Below are positions 25,185 to 37,314 of a stretch of 64,000 bases of DNA, piece by piece. Source of the stretch: Mesocentrotus franciscanus (lineage: Eukaryota; Echinodermata; Echinoidea; Camarodonta; Strongylocentrotidae); assembly GCA_037976565.1 (NCBI GenBank), contig CP137668.1, positions 31,668,264 through 31,732,263 of the forward strand. Reading direction: 5' to 3'. How positions within the stretch are numbered: position 1 is the stretch's first letter; each line of letters starts with the position of its first letter. A model generated the notes under the pieces. It was not told the DNA's origin. It ran no database searches and worked only from the letters and a program-made list of their open reading frames with translations. The position numbers and the translations under genes are program-made.

Positions 25185-25721
25185 AGGGAACCAAAACCTT
25201 CATCCTAAGTTACCTTTATTGTAAAGTTTAAAAGATTTGAATAAGATTAGTGAAAAATTGAACAAAATCAGGCAAGGTATAAGGAAGTTAAAGCTAAAGT
25301 AATAACTTGTCACCAAAGGGCGATATTTAATTTGATGGCATCATTTGTGGACAACTCTCCATGCCTTCTGATCATGGAATTTCATGTTTTTCCTTCTTTC
25401 TTGTGATTGAGATAATCTACTCCCCTGAAAACAAGATATAGAATGCAGAATGATATTCTACTTCACATTTTATGAAGTCGGATATTGAACACTAATGAAT
25501 ACGAAGAAAATGAAAGAATTATGAAATTCCATGATCAGAAGGCATGGAGAGTTGTCCACAAATGATGTCATCAAATTAAATATCGCCCTCTGGTGACAAG
25601 TTATTTCTTTAGCTTTAACTTCCTTATACCTTGCCTGATTTTGTTCAATTTTTCACTAATCTTATTCAAATCGTTTAAACTTTACAATAAAGGTAATTTA
25701 GGATGAAGGTTTTGGTTCCCT
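25185..25721. mobile_element. Palindromic MITE with ~240-bp inverted arms
   Basis: TTAA at 25181-25184 precedes the left end AGGGAACCAAAACCTTCATC; the right end is its reverse complement (GATGAAGGTTTTGGTTCCCT, ending 25721). Arms pair through CCATGCCTTCTGATCATGGA (25361) and TCCATGATCAGAAGGCATGG (25528). The right-hand TTAA has decayed to TGTT. No coding. Confidence 0.85.
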
Positions 25722-27362
25722 TGTTCAAAGCTGCACGTTTCTGCACACAGAAGGCCTACACACAGAGCAGCTGCGAGTAACGTAGTGCACGTATTGCACT
25801 GACTTGATACCCTTTTTCATCATAGTACTTCTATCGGAATCACACCGAAAATACCGATTGAATTTTCCTTATGTAAACAAAGGTGAAACCACCGCTTTCC
25901 CTGCTGTGCCTTCATACTGCCAGTGAAATTCACTTGCTGTGGCGAGCCCTGGCCGGAAGTGAAGAATTATTGCGCAATCGCTTGTTAGCTGCTTCACGAA
26001 ACAACGTCTGCTATAAACAAAAATCCATTGTACTTTCATTACATTTGTTAGAAATCAGTTTTAGATATTGTTTTGTTCACCATTTGGTCTAAAATATATA
26101 TAATTTTCAATAAATATATTATCATAACGATATATGCACCTGTATATATTGATTTGGATTTTTACAAAGCTTATCATTAATGTAAAATACAAATAAAACG
26201 AATCAATTTAAGCCCGCGCCCCATCTAGCTAGCATGCAGCATGTTCAACAAAATGTCAACAAACACAGCTGGTTCCGAAAAAGCGCGCGTACACTGCGAC
26301 CTTTGACCATTTTCATCGGTTATTTAATCGGTGTTTTCTACCACCGCCACACCGATAGAAAGAGAATTTCTCCTGCTCTTGAACAGGAGAATTTAATCGC
26401 CTATTTCTCTTTTTTTCATCGGCTATTCTATCGGCTTTCTCTCCTCTGTATCATTCATAGTGGCAGTTTCATCGGATGCGTCCGGATGCAGCCGATAAAA
26501 ATCAGGCCAGTTTGAAAGGGGTATTGTGATAGGGTACTTTTATTCTTACCAAATAAAGGCTGAAACCGATATCAGGGTAATGGGTCTGAATATTCTATTT
26601 CAACCATTAATAACTTCTTTTTAAAGGGGTGGATACACAAATTAACAACTCTGCGACACTCCTTTCGAGGTTGTTTTCAATTTGCTATGTTCAAAAAGTA
26701 AGGAATAAATTTTTGTTGCACACAAGTGTTCTGTAAAAACATAAATTGTGTACATGATGTCATCAATGGTGCATGTGTGATGAAAATATGTTACAGAGAA
26801 AAAAGATTTTTGTTTTTTTGTTTAAAGAGCAATTAGTAGACGATGTCGAAAAATAAGTCACAAAGTTGCCGTTATGTGTTTTATTGATTACCACCTCAAA
26901 AGTGATAACTTTCCCTCTTTTCATCGGATTTTGCTCAAACTTTATCTGATTCTCTCATTTTGCTGCTACTAATAAACCCAGCTGAATATCAGGCTGGAAT
27001 TCCTTTTTAATATTTACACCTGTTTTATGAAATATAATTATGCCGTTAATTTTCTCATTTTGCTGGTATGGAATAACGCATCAGGCTCATGGAATGCCTG
27101 TATTTAGATCTCTGTCCTCTTCACTGGGGATGTGTATCTTACCGATCGAGATTAATGCCTTTTCCTATAAGCTGATACGCACAAAGTACACTCCATAAAC
27201 AAAAGAAACTTGACACTATTCAAAGCTAAGATTTTCAAATATAATATTTAATATATATAACCTAGTATCTCTTTGTGGTGTAATCGATCATGTTTACGTG
27301 GTTCGAGAACATTAAATTAATTACCATCTGTCATGTATCAAAATAATCATAAATTAATCCCC
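25722..27362. other. Intergenic with a short copy of the 31-38 kb duplicated block
   Basis: 27262-27335 (CTTTGTGGTGTAATCGATCA, then GTGGTTCGAGAACATTAAAT) matches parts of the segmental duplicates near 37858-37925 and 33631/35165. Around 26290-26480 ATCGG words recur, with a small hairpin TTCTCCTG / CAGGAGAA at about 26367-26390. No gene seen. Confidence 0.5.
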
Positions 27363-27672
27363 TTCAAGATGATATGCAATTTGAATCACACCATTCATGC
27401 ATGAGTGAGCATAGCCATTTAACATTTAAGTGAGTCTCTGAAAGAAAATTGCAAACATTGGGATTCTGGCCATTCGAATTTTGATGAGCATTGTAGGTAA
27501 CGATCTTGGGTGGAAAGGAGAGGCATCCTGACCTATTTTTGCAATGTTCTTAATCGGACCTTCTAATGTTTAAATGAATGTTCCCATATTAGTGTGAAAG
27601 TTCAAAACTTGATCACAATTGATGTTGGTAGAGTATGATTTTTTTTGATATATATTTTATCATATTTAATTA
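27363..27672 (+). repeat. Direct repeat downstream of GPCR2 (copy 2)
   Basis: Partner of 20437-20905; see that entry. The two copies bracket the GPCR2 gene in direct orientation. Confidence 0.7.
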
Positions 27673-27804
27673 ACGGTTTATATAACGATTTGAGCTAAAA
27701 CATTTGAACACTTTCTTGTTTCCTGAGAATGTTTTGAGTGGCATCTGCGGCTTTTCTGAACACGTATGGATGCACTTTAGCCTGAGAACGCTGCATCTTA
27801 TATA

Positions 27805-28924
27805 CAGTGCGTATACAAAAAGTGTGCCCAACTTTGATAGCTCCTTATTAAAAAGTCATAACAAATACCACTTTGAAATCTATTTCATGATGAAGAGTAA
27901 CTTGTTTTCTGTCTTATGATACCCTATTAATTATATTTCTGCCAAAGGTGACTGAGCATCATAGTATTTAAAATCAAAATCGCCTTATACCAAGTTTGGG
28001 CTGATGGAACGAATGTGGGTCAGGCCATATGCATGTGCTTCTTTGGTCTTAAAACCTTTTAAAAGTTCAGTTATGCCTCATGCTTTAGTGCTTCATTTAA
28101 AAAAATGATGTAATGTGTCTAGGCTTTCACAGAACCTTGTTTCGATCCATAGGATAGGCCTAACCTTAAATTATTTTGAACAACCTACTAACTTCTTGTC
28201 TCATGATATCATAAGTTATCTCTGCTCACTTGTCCGCTGCGCCATTTCACACGGGTAAGGAGCAAAAGGTGGTTATCTCGAATAGCGAATGAAAACTCAA
28301 AGGTAACTAAACCCAAACACAAGAAAGAACAAATGGTGACAGCAGACATTCATTAAAAAGATAATATCCCAAATAAACTTCATCCATTTTGTATCGCTCA
28401 ATGAGAAGGGTTAAACAAGGATGCGAATGAAGCCAAGATTGTAATCATCATAACGAAGAGAATATCATAAATGTTGCCTGTAATGCGCATTTCATTGGGT
28501 TTTTAGTTGATTATACACCTTTTCTTTTCAACTGCCTAATAGTCACTGTAAACAAGTGAGCGATTGTTTTTGGAATGATATAACACACACATAATGGCTT
28601 TTGACACACATGTATTACTTCAGCCCCAAATTGGTAAAAGAGGATTTTGACAACACTTTTTTTGAAAAGCCTGCTGCTCAGTCATCCGTGGCAGCACAAT
28701 TATGAATATGGTATCATTAGACAGGGTATTAATTACCCTTTACCATGATATATGATTCAAGGTCACATGGGCTATAACTTTTTAATAAAAAGCTACCAAA
28801 GTTGGGTACAGATTTTGTATACGCGCTGTAGAGAAAAGTCATGACATATGATTCAAGGTCACATAGGTTATAACTTTTTAATTAAAAGCTACCAAAGTTG
28901 GGTACACATTTTTTATACGCGCTG
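27805..28924 (+). mobile_element. Non-autonomous Tc1/mariner-like element with long imperfect TIRs, copy 1
   Basis: Left end CAGTGCGTATACAAAAAGTG and right end TTTTTTATACGCGCTG lie between TA dinucleotides (27803-27804, 28925-28926). Inverted similarity extends for hundreds of bases: AACTTTGATAGCTCC versus AGCTACCAAAGTT, then the GACTGAGCA / TGCTCAGTC regions. The right end carries a tandem duplication of about 94 bp (28760-28830 and 28855-28924, both with AGCTACCAAAGTTGGGTACA). No transposase frame. A second copy lies at 42868-43915 in the opposite orientation. Confidence 0.75.
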
Positions 28925-29690
28925 TAGAGAAAAGTCATGACATTAAACGTCTTTAGGTAAAATGATGACTTGGAGCAATGTTGATGAAAAAAAAATATTC
29001 CACCCAATTGCCTTTTGTTGACAGAACTGAAAAAAGAGCATCTCTCCTCGGAAGTTTAGATGAACAACATAAGAGAGAATTACTGACTCCAAAATAGGAA
29101 TCCACTTACCTACGTCATCGACACTATTATGTCTTACAGTTTTACACAAGTCCATATATCTGGTATGTATGCTCATGTGTCTTCGACTTGGGGTTCCGTA
29201 TTTGTGAAGCTAAATGGTATTTTGAGAATTACTTGTACACGTATCATCTTTACAGATGGATATTTTCGTATAGCTAAGCATTGTTATGGTCATGGATGTT
29301 CAGGTATTTTCACATGTATTATCCATTAACGACACAGATCAAGGTTGCGTTTTTCACTGACTTTAAAGGTAGTGTATTTCTTCCTTACAAAGTTTATCCT
29401 ACCTCATGACTTGACATGGGTCAGCATCACAATAACAACGCGTAGAGCTCCAACTTTCATTGTTTTTTGTAGTATTTCAATGAAAAGTTAATATTAAAGA
29501 AGAATAACTTAATTTCAAACGCTTCAATGAAAATATGTTGGGTAAAAAAAAGAATGCAGCACAAAGCAGTAAATTTCGAAGAGTGGTATTTTTGTGAAAA
29601 ATAAATGCTAATTTTTAGATTTATACCAATCGTAATCGTTTTGTTGATTGGATTCATAGCTGGTGAACCGTTCGAGTAAATTCAATATGT
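28925..29690. other. Intergenic, nothing recognised
   Basis: AT-rich, no supported features. Confidence 0.5.
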
Positions 29691-29694
29691 ATTG

Positions 29695-29785
29695 ATTAAC
29701 GCATTGATTGATTGATTGGTTGATTGATTGATTGATTAATTGGTTGGTTGAATGAGTATATAATTGATTGATGCATTGAATAAAC
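29695..29785. repeat. (ATTG)n microsatellite
   Basis: GATT-based tetranucleotide repeats with scattered substitutions. Confidence 0.85.
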
Positions 29786-30565
29786 GAATGATTAACTTAT
29801 TTTTATAGTCCTGTAATTTCTTCCAAAATAATACAAAAGCACTTAGACGTGAAAAAGGTTCACATGTATTTGTGTAAGATCGGTATGAATATTTGTAAAC
29901 AGTGTACTTGTAGTCGTATTAATCATGATGACAGGCCCACATTGTATATGCTTGATTTTGTTTCTCTCAGCAGCTGTGAGCGCAATATGAGCATAGCCAT
30001 ATACAGACAATTATTGAAGCACCGGGCCGTGTTAAAACTCTGTCTTTTACTGAAATAAAACAAGAGTTTTGAAAGCGCCTTTACCATCTATTTCACGGAG
30101 GAGATCTAACCATGCATTGATTAAATTATAAAACACTCTTCATCATGATGACTTCATTCTTCGAACTCCTATGAGTTGACCACAACTTTGTTCAAACATC
30201 CCTTTTATTTTCCTTTGTTCTCTTTAATTGCGACTAATTGTTTTTGTGTGTGTAAATACCCCAAAATAAAAGCCCCTCATAGTCTGGTGTCAGCTTTTGT
30301 ATTACTCAATTTCATCTGATCACCACGTCTTCCTTCGGCATCACTTCGCGTCTAATTTCCTAAGAGCAAATTAAGCACGTTCAATTTTAGTACGAAACAC
30401 TATCGAGAATTGCATTTTTCACAAAAGCATTCAATTCTTGACATTTTTTAATAGAATTATGAAATACGATTATTTCCCAATCATATTTTATGCCAAGTTG
30501 TTGACGTTTGCAGCTACGCGTATGAAAAATAGAAAGTATGAAGACTTTAAAAATAGTGTTAAAGT
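29786..30565. other. Intergenic, nothing recognised
   Basis: AT-rich, no supported features. Confidence 0.5.
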
Positions 30566-30805
30566 AATTTGAGAGAGAAACAAGTAGAAAGCGGAGAGAG
30601 AAACGAAGAGAGAGGGAGAGAAACAAAGGGAGAGGGCAAGGAGAAATAGAAAGAGAGGTCAGAGGGAAATAGAGGGTAGCGGAGAGAGAAACAGGAAAGA
30701 CGAGAGAGACGGAAGAGAGAACCAAAGGGAGAGTGAAAGAGATACAAGAGGGTGGAGAAAAACAAAAAGAGACGGGAAAGATAAAATGGTAGAGAGAAAA
30801 GCATA
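30566..30805. repeat. GA-rich polypurine tract
   Basis: GAGAGAAAC, GGGAGAG and similar purine words run for about 240 bp. The long Ser/Leu/Phe-rich frame on the minus strand is a low-complexity artefact. Confidence 0.85.
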
Positions 30806-31551
30806 TATAAACGGAAAATGTGAAGGTTAGGGACAGAGATAGCTTCATAACGCTAACATAAAAGAAAATGGAATTGTGCAAAGACGGGGGAAAGAAGAAC
30901 TGGGTCGAGATTATCTGTAGAAAAAAAACCCCAAATTATGTCAGAAGTTGAAAAGTGCATTAAACATGTCAAAAAATAATATGGTGAGAATGGCATTAAT
31001 TTACGACAGGAGTGAAAGTCCATAAGTTAATTACAGGTGTGATGTCATATTGGACGGTGCTTGGTCAACGATAGCCTTTTAACGCCTGAACATACTTTAT
31101 AAAACGTGTTATGTCTTGATTGGACATGCTAGACGGAAAAAATTACTGTTTCCAATTCATCATAATGGACATGGACACTATAAAAAGTGTAGAAGTGTCA
31201 TATATATACATGTGTATTGCCGATGGCTAGTTTTAGGGGAAAAGGGGCACGTGCCTTTTATCCCCCCATCGAACGGCAGATTTTTCATTCTTCAATAGTA
31301 ATAGTGGAAGAGAATGAGAGATGGTGGAAAGGTAGTCGAAACAAAGATGATATTAGTAACACCCCCTCATCGCTAACTTTGTTAAATGCACATTAACCTA
31401 GTTGGCCTGCCCCCCCCCCCCTCCAGCCAAGCGACGCCCAGTCAATGGCTGGACTGACGCTACACTACTCTGCATCGCAATAGAAAACCCGTCATGCCCG
31501 CATAAATATCGGTTTACAAAACAATTGTAATATTAAACCGTTACCTTTCAT
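30806..31551. other. Intergenic, nothing recognised
   Basis: A poly-C run lies at about 31410-31422. No gene or repeat family supported. Confidence 0.5.
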
Positions 31552-32040
31552 GAGGGAAGACTGGACCATCGTGTAAAAATCGACATCGTATAAAAATGAA
31601 AGAAAATAAAACACCCCAAAACACCACAACAATCATGAAGGAAAGATGCCTCTTGTGCTGCCAATGTGGTTTGTAAATTTATGTTTACTTTTACTCACTG
31701 GAGGCAGAAGCAAATGTATGAGGCTTGACATTTTTTGTAGAGGGGAACGCGACGGGTGGGGGAGAGCGATGGATGATGGGGAGGGGAGGAAGAGGGAAAT
31801 GTTCGATCAAAGACATTTTTATCTTAAAAAGAGAAGTGTATCATAAGGTCTGAGCATGAAGATGATTGATTGTGATGTAATTGTGGTGTGGTGTCACAAC
31901 TGCCCCACCCCTATCTGCTTTTGTATGTTTGTGTTCTTCTGTTCATCTCCAATATTCATCACTATTTGCCCTTTTTATGGGGGAGGGTGGGGTGATATTT
32001 TCTCAAATCCACAATGATTTTGTGCGCTCTTTATTGTGTG

Positions 32041-32095
32041 CTCTCTCTCTCTCTCTCTCTATCTATCTCTCTCTCTCTCTCTATCCTCCCTCTAA
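32041..32095. repeat. (CT)n microsatellite within duplicate A
   Basis: (TC)n with occasional TATC, at the position where copy B has its own CT-rich tract (36405-36475). Confidence 0.85.
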
Positions 32096-32951
32096 TCCAT
32101 ATGCAGCCCACAATTCCTAACATTTGTTCACGCCATTGAATTTGTCCTTTTTCCAGTCATTACGAGTTCCTCTGACTGTTGTCTCCGTTGGCCACTATCC
32201 CTTCTTTTATGTACTTTATCTTTTTTCAATTATTATTATTTGAGGGTCCACAATTTACAAGCTCTACTCTTGCTGGACCTTTCCATTTCACAAAATATAG
32301 ATCAAGTTTCATTTGCAATTATTCTACTGTATATATATTAAAGGTATTAATTTTTGTATTGATTTTCTCTATTTCAAATGTTATAATATAAATTTTGCAT
32401 GGTGCTAATTATTGTGATATTCGTATTTTGTTGGAAATGAAAATAGATAAATGAAATTAATCTGAGTGAAATACAAAATTCATCAGAGTTCGCTTTTAAT
32501 GGAAATTGATTTTATAATGTAATATTCATTGTAATATATATTAATAACATGCGAGGCAAACAATATTCCTAAATGTGGCAAAAACCCACTTTGTAAAATT
32601 AGTTCTAAAGTTGTGAAAATATTATTAAATGCAATATCTTTAATCAATTTGAAGAAGAAAAAATTGTACATTGTATTTACAAGCCTGTCATCATTACAAC
32701 TTTAAATTTTGAATAAAGCTGGCACAACCAAGACATTGAATGCTCCTAAGTTCTGATCTGCTTATGTCAAATCAATTTTCCAACTTCAATTATTTATATT
32801 ATAAAATTGATTTTACTTTAGGGCTGGTTAACAATTACGGAAAATCTTACAACTTTCTTTAACCGTCTTTGAACGAACGCTGTAATTGAGAAAAGTTATA
32901 TATAACCACGCGTTGGTGTCGCTGTTTTATTTTATTGTCAGTTCATTTTAA

Positions 32952-33319
32952 AGGGATTTGGTAACTTTGTATCAGATTCTGAAACAAAATCCTGCATTTA
33001 GCTCATGCTGCAATCAAAATTATAAACCTTTAGGTCAGTAAAGAACCCCATGACTTTTACAAGCCGATCGCCTGTCTGATTATCAAGATATGTATGATTG
33101 GAAGTCGAAATCAAATTTTGCGTTTTCCTAACGGTTTTCATAACACTACAGTCTATTGGGAAAAATGAGTATGGTCACTCAAAGATTTTTATTTTTTTGA
33201 GGCACTTCATGATCATTTGGAAGCGCAATTTTTTCAGGGCTTCATTATTACACCATATCACAGACACTGATAACACGTAGGGCCATGCATCTCAGATTTA
33301 ACATTGTTAAACGATGCCT
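32952..33319. mobile_element. TTAA MITE, family copy 2, present only in duplicate A
   Basis: TTAA at 32948-32951 and 33320-33323. Inverted-orientation copy of 13477-13853. Copy B has the uninterrupted site GTCAGTTCATCTCAGTATTC at 37563, so the insertion boundaries are confirmed by an empty site. A 60-codon frame inside is shared with the other MITE copy and is not a gene. Confidence 0.92.
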
Positions 33320-33754
33320 TTAAAGTATTCATCATTCTGAACATTTATTTTTCTAAGAAGACTTTGATTGTGACAATTTAACAAAGAACCCACACAGGTG
33401 CACTGCTATATATTTTTGAATGAGAAGGTAAAAGTGATCACCAAATTTTAAGAACTATTCGTCAAAAATTGTCTAACAAGCAAATAAAGGAACTAAGACG
33501 AGCTGATCACATTAATAATATGCCCTTTACATAGATGTGAAATTAATCCAGCAAACATGATTTTCGCTTTGCTTTGAAATTAATCCAGCAAACATGATTT
33601 TCGCTTTGCATATAAAACCTATCATCTCTTCGTGGTGTTATTGACCATTATCAGTGGCGGATCCAGGAATTTCTTACTGAGGGGCACGAAATCGCATGGG
33701 GTGAACTATATGAAACACGATGGAGCGGAGCGACCGATAGCGAGTGGGTCTGGG

Positions 33755-34079
33755 CAGTGGCGGATCAGGGGTCAGGGCCCCCTAGAAAACAGGTAAAAAC
33801 ACCCTTTTTAAAAAAATTAGGCGCATTTTAGCGCCCAAGGGGTGGCGGTGGATCTAACCCTTCCCGCAGGAAAAAAAATTTCGGGTGCCAAAAAAAATTG
33901 CCTCACGACCCTTGGCGCCCAAGGGCGAGGCGAATTTTGTTTTTTTTTTGAACGCCCGTAAGTTTTTTTTCTGGCATCTACTAACACAATGGAGCCATAA
34001 AAGCGGTGTATGATTTCAAATTTTAAATAAGTGTAATAGTTTATAGGCCCCTCCTTGACGCCGGCTGGATCCGCCCCTG
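33755..34079. mobile_element. hAT-like MITE nested in the composite element
   Basis: CAGTGGCGGATCAGG at the left and GGCTGGATCCGCCCCTG at the right. The interior shares AACAGGTAAAAACACCCTTT and the GGCGCCCAAGG blocks with the MITE at 44826-45190. The 8-bp target duplication is not recognisable. Confidence 0.65.
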
Positions 34080-34281
34080 TCTCGGAGGGGGTCAGAACCC
34101 CTAAGTAGAAGCATTTGCATTTAAAACCACATTAGGCGCATTTTCAGGCACTTCCTGGAGTAATATGACGTTTTTTAAATCAAGCAATAGTTTATCTACT
34201 TTTTTCGGGGGACCCAATGACGATGCGGAGCATCGTCCACGAGCCGCGTAACGGCGAGGCGAATTTTTTTGTTGCTATTTT

Positions 34282-34750
34282 GAACGCCCGTAAGTGATGT
34301 TTTTTCTGGCATCTACTAACACAATGGAGACCATAAAAAGCGGTGTATGATAACGTCTTTTTAAATCAAGTAATAGTTTAATACACAGTGCGGGGGCCCG
34401 CAAAGCGGCGAGGCGATTTTGAACCCCCGTAAGTGATGTTTTCCTGGCATCTACTAACATAACTAATTGAGACCATAAAAAGCAGTGCAAGATAACGTCT
34501 TTTTAAATCAAGTAATAGTTTAATACACAGTCCGGGGGTTGACCCAATGACGATGCGGAGCATCATCCAAGAGCCGCGAAGCGGCGAGGCGATTTCTTTG
34601 TGTGTGGCTATTTTGATCCCCCGTAAGTGATGTTTTCCTCGCATCTACTAACACAATGGAGACCATAGAAAGCAGTGCATGATAACGTCTTTTTAAATCA
34701 AGTAACAGTTTAATACACAGTTCGGGGGTTGACCCAATGACGATGCGGAT
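34282..34750. repeat. Tandem array, ~140-195-bp units
   Basis: Three to four units each carry CCCGTAAGTGATGTTTT, GGCATCTACTAACA, ATAACGTCTTTTTAAATCAA and GTTTAATACACAGT; a more diverged unit lies at 33950-34045. GC-rich spacers (GACCCAATGACGATGCGG, AAGCGGCGAGGCGA) separate them. Confidence 0.85.
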
Positions 34751-34862
34751 ACTGTGTGGGTCTGGACACATGATGGCGTTTTTCTATGCACATCACATTT
34801 TCACTTGGCAGCCAAGGGGGTTAAACCCTTAACCCCCCGTAGATCCGCCACTGTCTAGAGTA

Positions 34863-35098
34863 GGGATTTCTTTCTTTTCCCTTCTCATTATTCTCCTTTT
34901 CCCTTTTCTCTCTTCCGTCTTTCCCTTTTCTTCCTTTTCCGTCTTTCTCTCTCTCTCTCTTCCTTTCCTCCTTTTTCTCCTCTCCCTTTTCTCTCCTCCC
35001 TCTTTTGTTCTTCTTTCTCTCTTCCCTTTTCTTTCTTTCCCCTCCTTTTTCTTTCCCCCTCCTTTTTATCCTTTTCTCCCTTTTCTTTTTCCCCCTTG
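34863..35098. repeat. Polypyrimidine (CT-rich) tract
   Basis: TTCCCTTTTC, CTCTCTC and similar words with almost no purines. Long Lys/Glu/Arg frames on the minus strand are artefacts. Confidence 0.85.
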
Positions 35099-36127
35099 CC
35101 CCTCCCCCCTTTTTTACCGGGGGCACGTGGCCCCTGTGCCCCCCTGAATCCACCACTGCAATTAATGATCTGTTTCGAGAACATTAAATTAATTACCACC
35201 ATTCAATGTCTACTCGGGCCAGATAGTCGATTATTAGATTTCTATTTAATAATGATACGCTGTTTGCTCTCCGATACGTCATTAGTGTTCGTAGGGCGGC
35301 ATCATTGAAGAGTAAATGATACAGACATGGCCTGCTTCCTTGTTTCAGAATGATTATTTAAAGGTGCACGAAGATTTGAAGGACTAATTTCACCATTACG
35401 TTTTGCGGCTGGAAATTATTTTGATATCTTCTTTATAAGAGTGTTGTAGACATATTTGATATTTGATATTGGCTGATCCTAGCGCGTCTATCGAATAATT
35501 ATCCCTTTCGTCGAGAACAGTACGTATCACAAATTTCATAATTTCGTATTTTCGGGTTATGTTATTTAATCATTTCAGAAATTCTCTTTCTTCATTTAAT
35601 GTTTTAACTGAACATATGTCTAACCCAGTACTTTTACTAAAACCTGTACTCCCTATTTCTTCAAGGCCCCCATTTTATTTCTTGATTATACATCACTTAA
35701 AGCAAGGTACATGTAGAACATGAATGCAAGAATCCCATCCCCCACTCTGATCGCCAATCCCCCCCCCCATAATATTCTTCTCGAAGCGCGCCTATTGATA
35801 CTGTCTGTTGCTTTAAAAAAAATGTTTTTAAAATAAATTGTATTTTTTGTTCTAGTCGTTTCTTTTTTAATAATCAGAATACGCGCACGGTGTCATGGGT
35901 ATATAAGTAAATAAGGATAGTGATTATATAATACATATTACTTACTACAATGCACATATCTGCATGCAAGGAAGACTGCACCATCGTGTAAAAAGTGACA
36001 CGCATACAAATGATAGAAAGCAGAGCAAACATGGTGGAACGATGCCTCGTGTACAGCCAAATTGGTTTAATTACTTTACTCTTACTCATTCGAGTTAGAA
36101 GCAAATGCATGTGGCTTGTCATTAGTA

Positions 36128-36307
36128 GGGACTTTTAGATTTGCACGACGAGAACGTGTACGCTAGCTGTGACATCCTTTTAAGGCAATGTGACATCCTT
36201 TTAAGGCAAGTTGTCAGTGCCCGGCAGTGCCTAAAGGGGACGTCACATTGCCTTAAAAGGATGTCCACGTAGCAATCTACGTTCTCGTCGTGCAAATCTA
36301 TAAGTCC
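36128..36307. mobile_element. Palindromic TA-flanked MITE carrying CArG-like boxes, copy 1
   Basis: Left end GGGACTTTTAGATTTGCACG and right end inverse (CGTGCAAATCTATAAGTCC), with TA on both sides. It contains CCTTTTAAGG at 36176-36185 and 36197-36206 and CCTTAAAAGG at 36251-36260, each matching the CC(A/T)6GG serum-response-factor consensus. Absent from duplicate A. Second copy at 56077-56257. Confidence 0.85.
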
Positions 36308-36394
36308 TATTCATCCTCAGTATTAATCATCAGCACTTGCCTTTTTTGTAGGGGTTGTTATTTTCTTAAAACACTAAGGATTTTGTGCGCTCTT

Positions 36395-36475
36395 TAGTTT
36401 GTGCTCGCTCTCTCTCACTCTCTTTCTCTCTCTTTCTCTCTCTTTCTCTCCTCCCTTTTTCTCCCCTCCCCCTTC
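36395..36475. repeat. CT-rich tract in duplicate B
   Basis: CTCTCTTTCTCTC words, collinear with the (CT)n in copy A. Confidence 0.8.
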
Positions 36476-36994
36476 AATCCATTTGCAGCCCACATTTCCT
36501 TCTTTTTTTTCACTTCTCTCTATTTGTTCTTTCTTCAACACATAATGTGTCCACAATTGACAAGCTCTGCTTTTGGTGGACCTCTCCATTTTCAAAGAAT
36601 ATAGATCAAGTTTCATTTGCAATTATTATACTGTTTATTTATTAAAGGTAATAACTTTTTTATTGATTTTTCTCTATTATAAATGTTATAATGTTTTGTA
36701 TGAATTTTGCACGGTGCTAATTATTGTGATATTCGTATTTTGTTGGAAATGAAAATAAATAAATTGAATTAATCTGAGTGAATTAAAAATTAATCAGAGT
36801 TCGCTTTCATGGAAATAAATTTGAGTGTGTAATATTCATTGTAATATATATTAATAACATGCGAGGTAAACAAAATTCTGAAATGTGGCAAAAACCCACT
36901 TTGTAAAATTAGGTCTGAAGTTGTGAAAATATTATTCAATGCAATATGTATTAATCAATTAACCCCAAAAATATATATTGCTATTTCAGGCCTG

Positions 36995-37314
36995 GGGGTG
37001 TTTCATAAAGCTGTTCGTAAAGTTACGCATGGCTTTACGAACGACTTGAATATGAAGTGCCAGATAGGATGCCCAAAGTTTTTCCTGATGTTTTAACAAA
37101 ATGTGACTATATTTCCAATAACCTCAATCAAATTATGGCAAAAAATATACAATGCATTAAAAATGTTTGTTATAATAAGAATTTTAATCTACGTCTGCAG
37201 AGTTCAACTTTAGTTGATGCAGTTAAAAATTATTGAGCATCCTATTTGGCTTTTCATATCTAAGTCATTCGTAAAGTCATGCGTAACTTTACGAACAGCT
37301 TTATGAAACACCCC
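36995..37314. mobile_element. Palindromic GGGGTGTTTC MITE, present only in duplicate B
   Basis: Left end GGGGTGTTTCATAAAGCTGT, right end ACAGCTTTATGAAACACCCC. CCTG occurs on both sides (36991-36994, 37315-37318). Copy A shows the empty site (GCCTGTCATCATTAC near 32682). A relative with related termini lies at 51355-51663. Confidence 0.9.

Larger units (their letters stand above)
33652..35158. mobile_element. Composite hAT-like element, present only in duplicate A
   Basis: The left end CAGTGGCGGATCCAGG and right end CCTGAATCCACCACTG are inverted matches (14 of 16). In duplicate B the flanks are contiguous (GACCATTATAATTGATGAT at 37870), giving an empty site. A second TIR pair lies inside (33755-34079), another TIR-like end at 34853, a tandem array at 34282-34750, and a CT-rich tract at 34863-35100. 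No intact target-site duplication remains. No transposase frame. Confidence 0.75.
31552..35965 (+). repeat. Tandem segmental duplication, copy A
   Basis: Collinear with 35966-38690 in the same orientation. Shared blocks include GACCATCGTGTAAAAA (31562; GCACCATCGTGTAAAAAG at 35978), TGTGCGCTCTTTA, ATAGATCAAGTTTCATTTGC, AATAACATGCGAGG, AACCACGCGTTGGTGTCGCT, ATTCAATGTCTACTCGGGCC and AAGAACAGTACGTATCACAA-like ends. Copy A is longer because of its own insertions at 32952-33319 and 33652-35158. An in-copy tandem duplication of about 37 bp (AAATTAATCCAGCAAACATG) lies at 33538-33610. A conserved TATATAA-containing block (32898-32945) may be an old promoter. No coding frame is conserved between copies. 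Confidence 0.9.

Noticed and set aside
31646..31846. Signal-peptide-like frame starting MPLVLPMWFVNLCLLLL in duplicate A
   Set aside because: The corresponding frame in duplicate B (from about 36041) shifts and stops after 18 codons; no conserved protein.
13516..33280. Similar ~60-codon frames at 13516-13707 (-) and 33098-33280 (+) that look like a conserved small protein
   Set aside because: Both lie wholly inside two copies of one TTAA MITE, so the similarity is repeat ancestry; non-synonymous and synonymous sites appear equally altered.
33644..35168. Target-site duplication around the composite hAT element
   Set aside because: Left flank ACCATTAT is not repeated on the right; only the empty site in duplicate B supports the borders.
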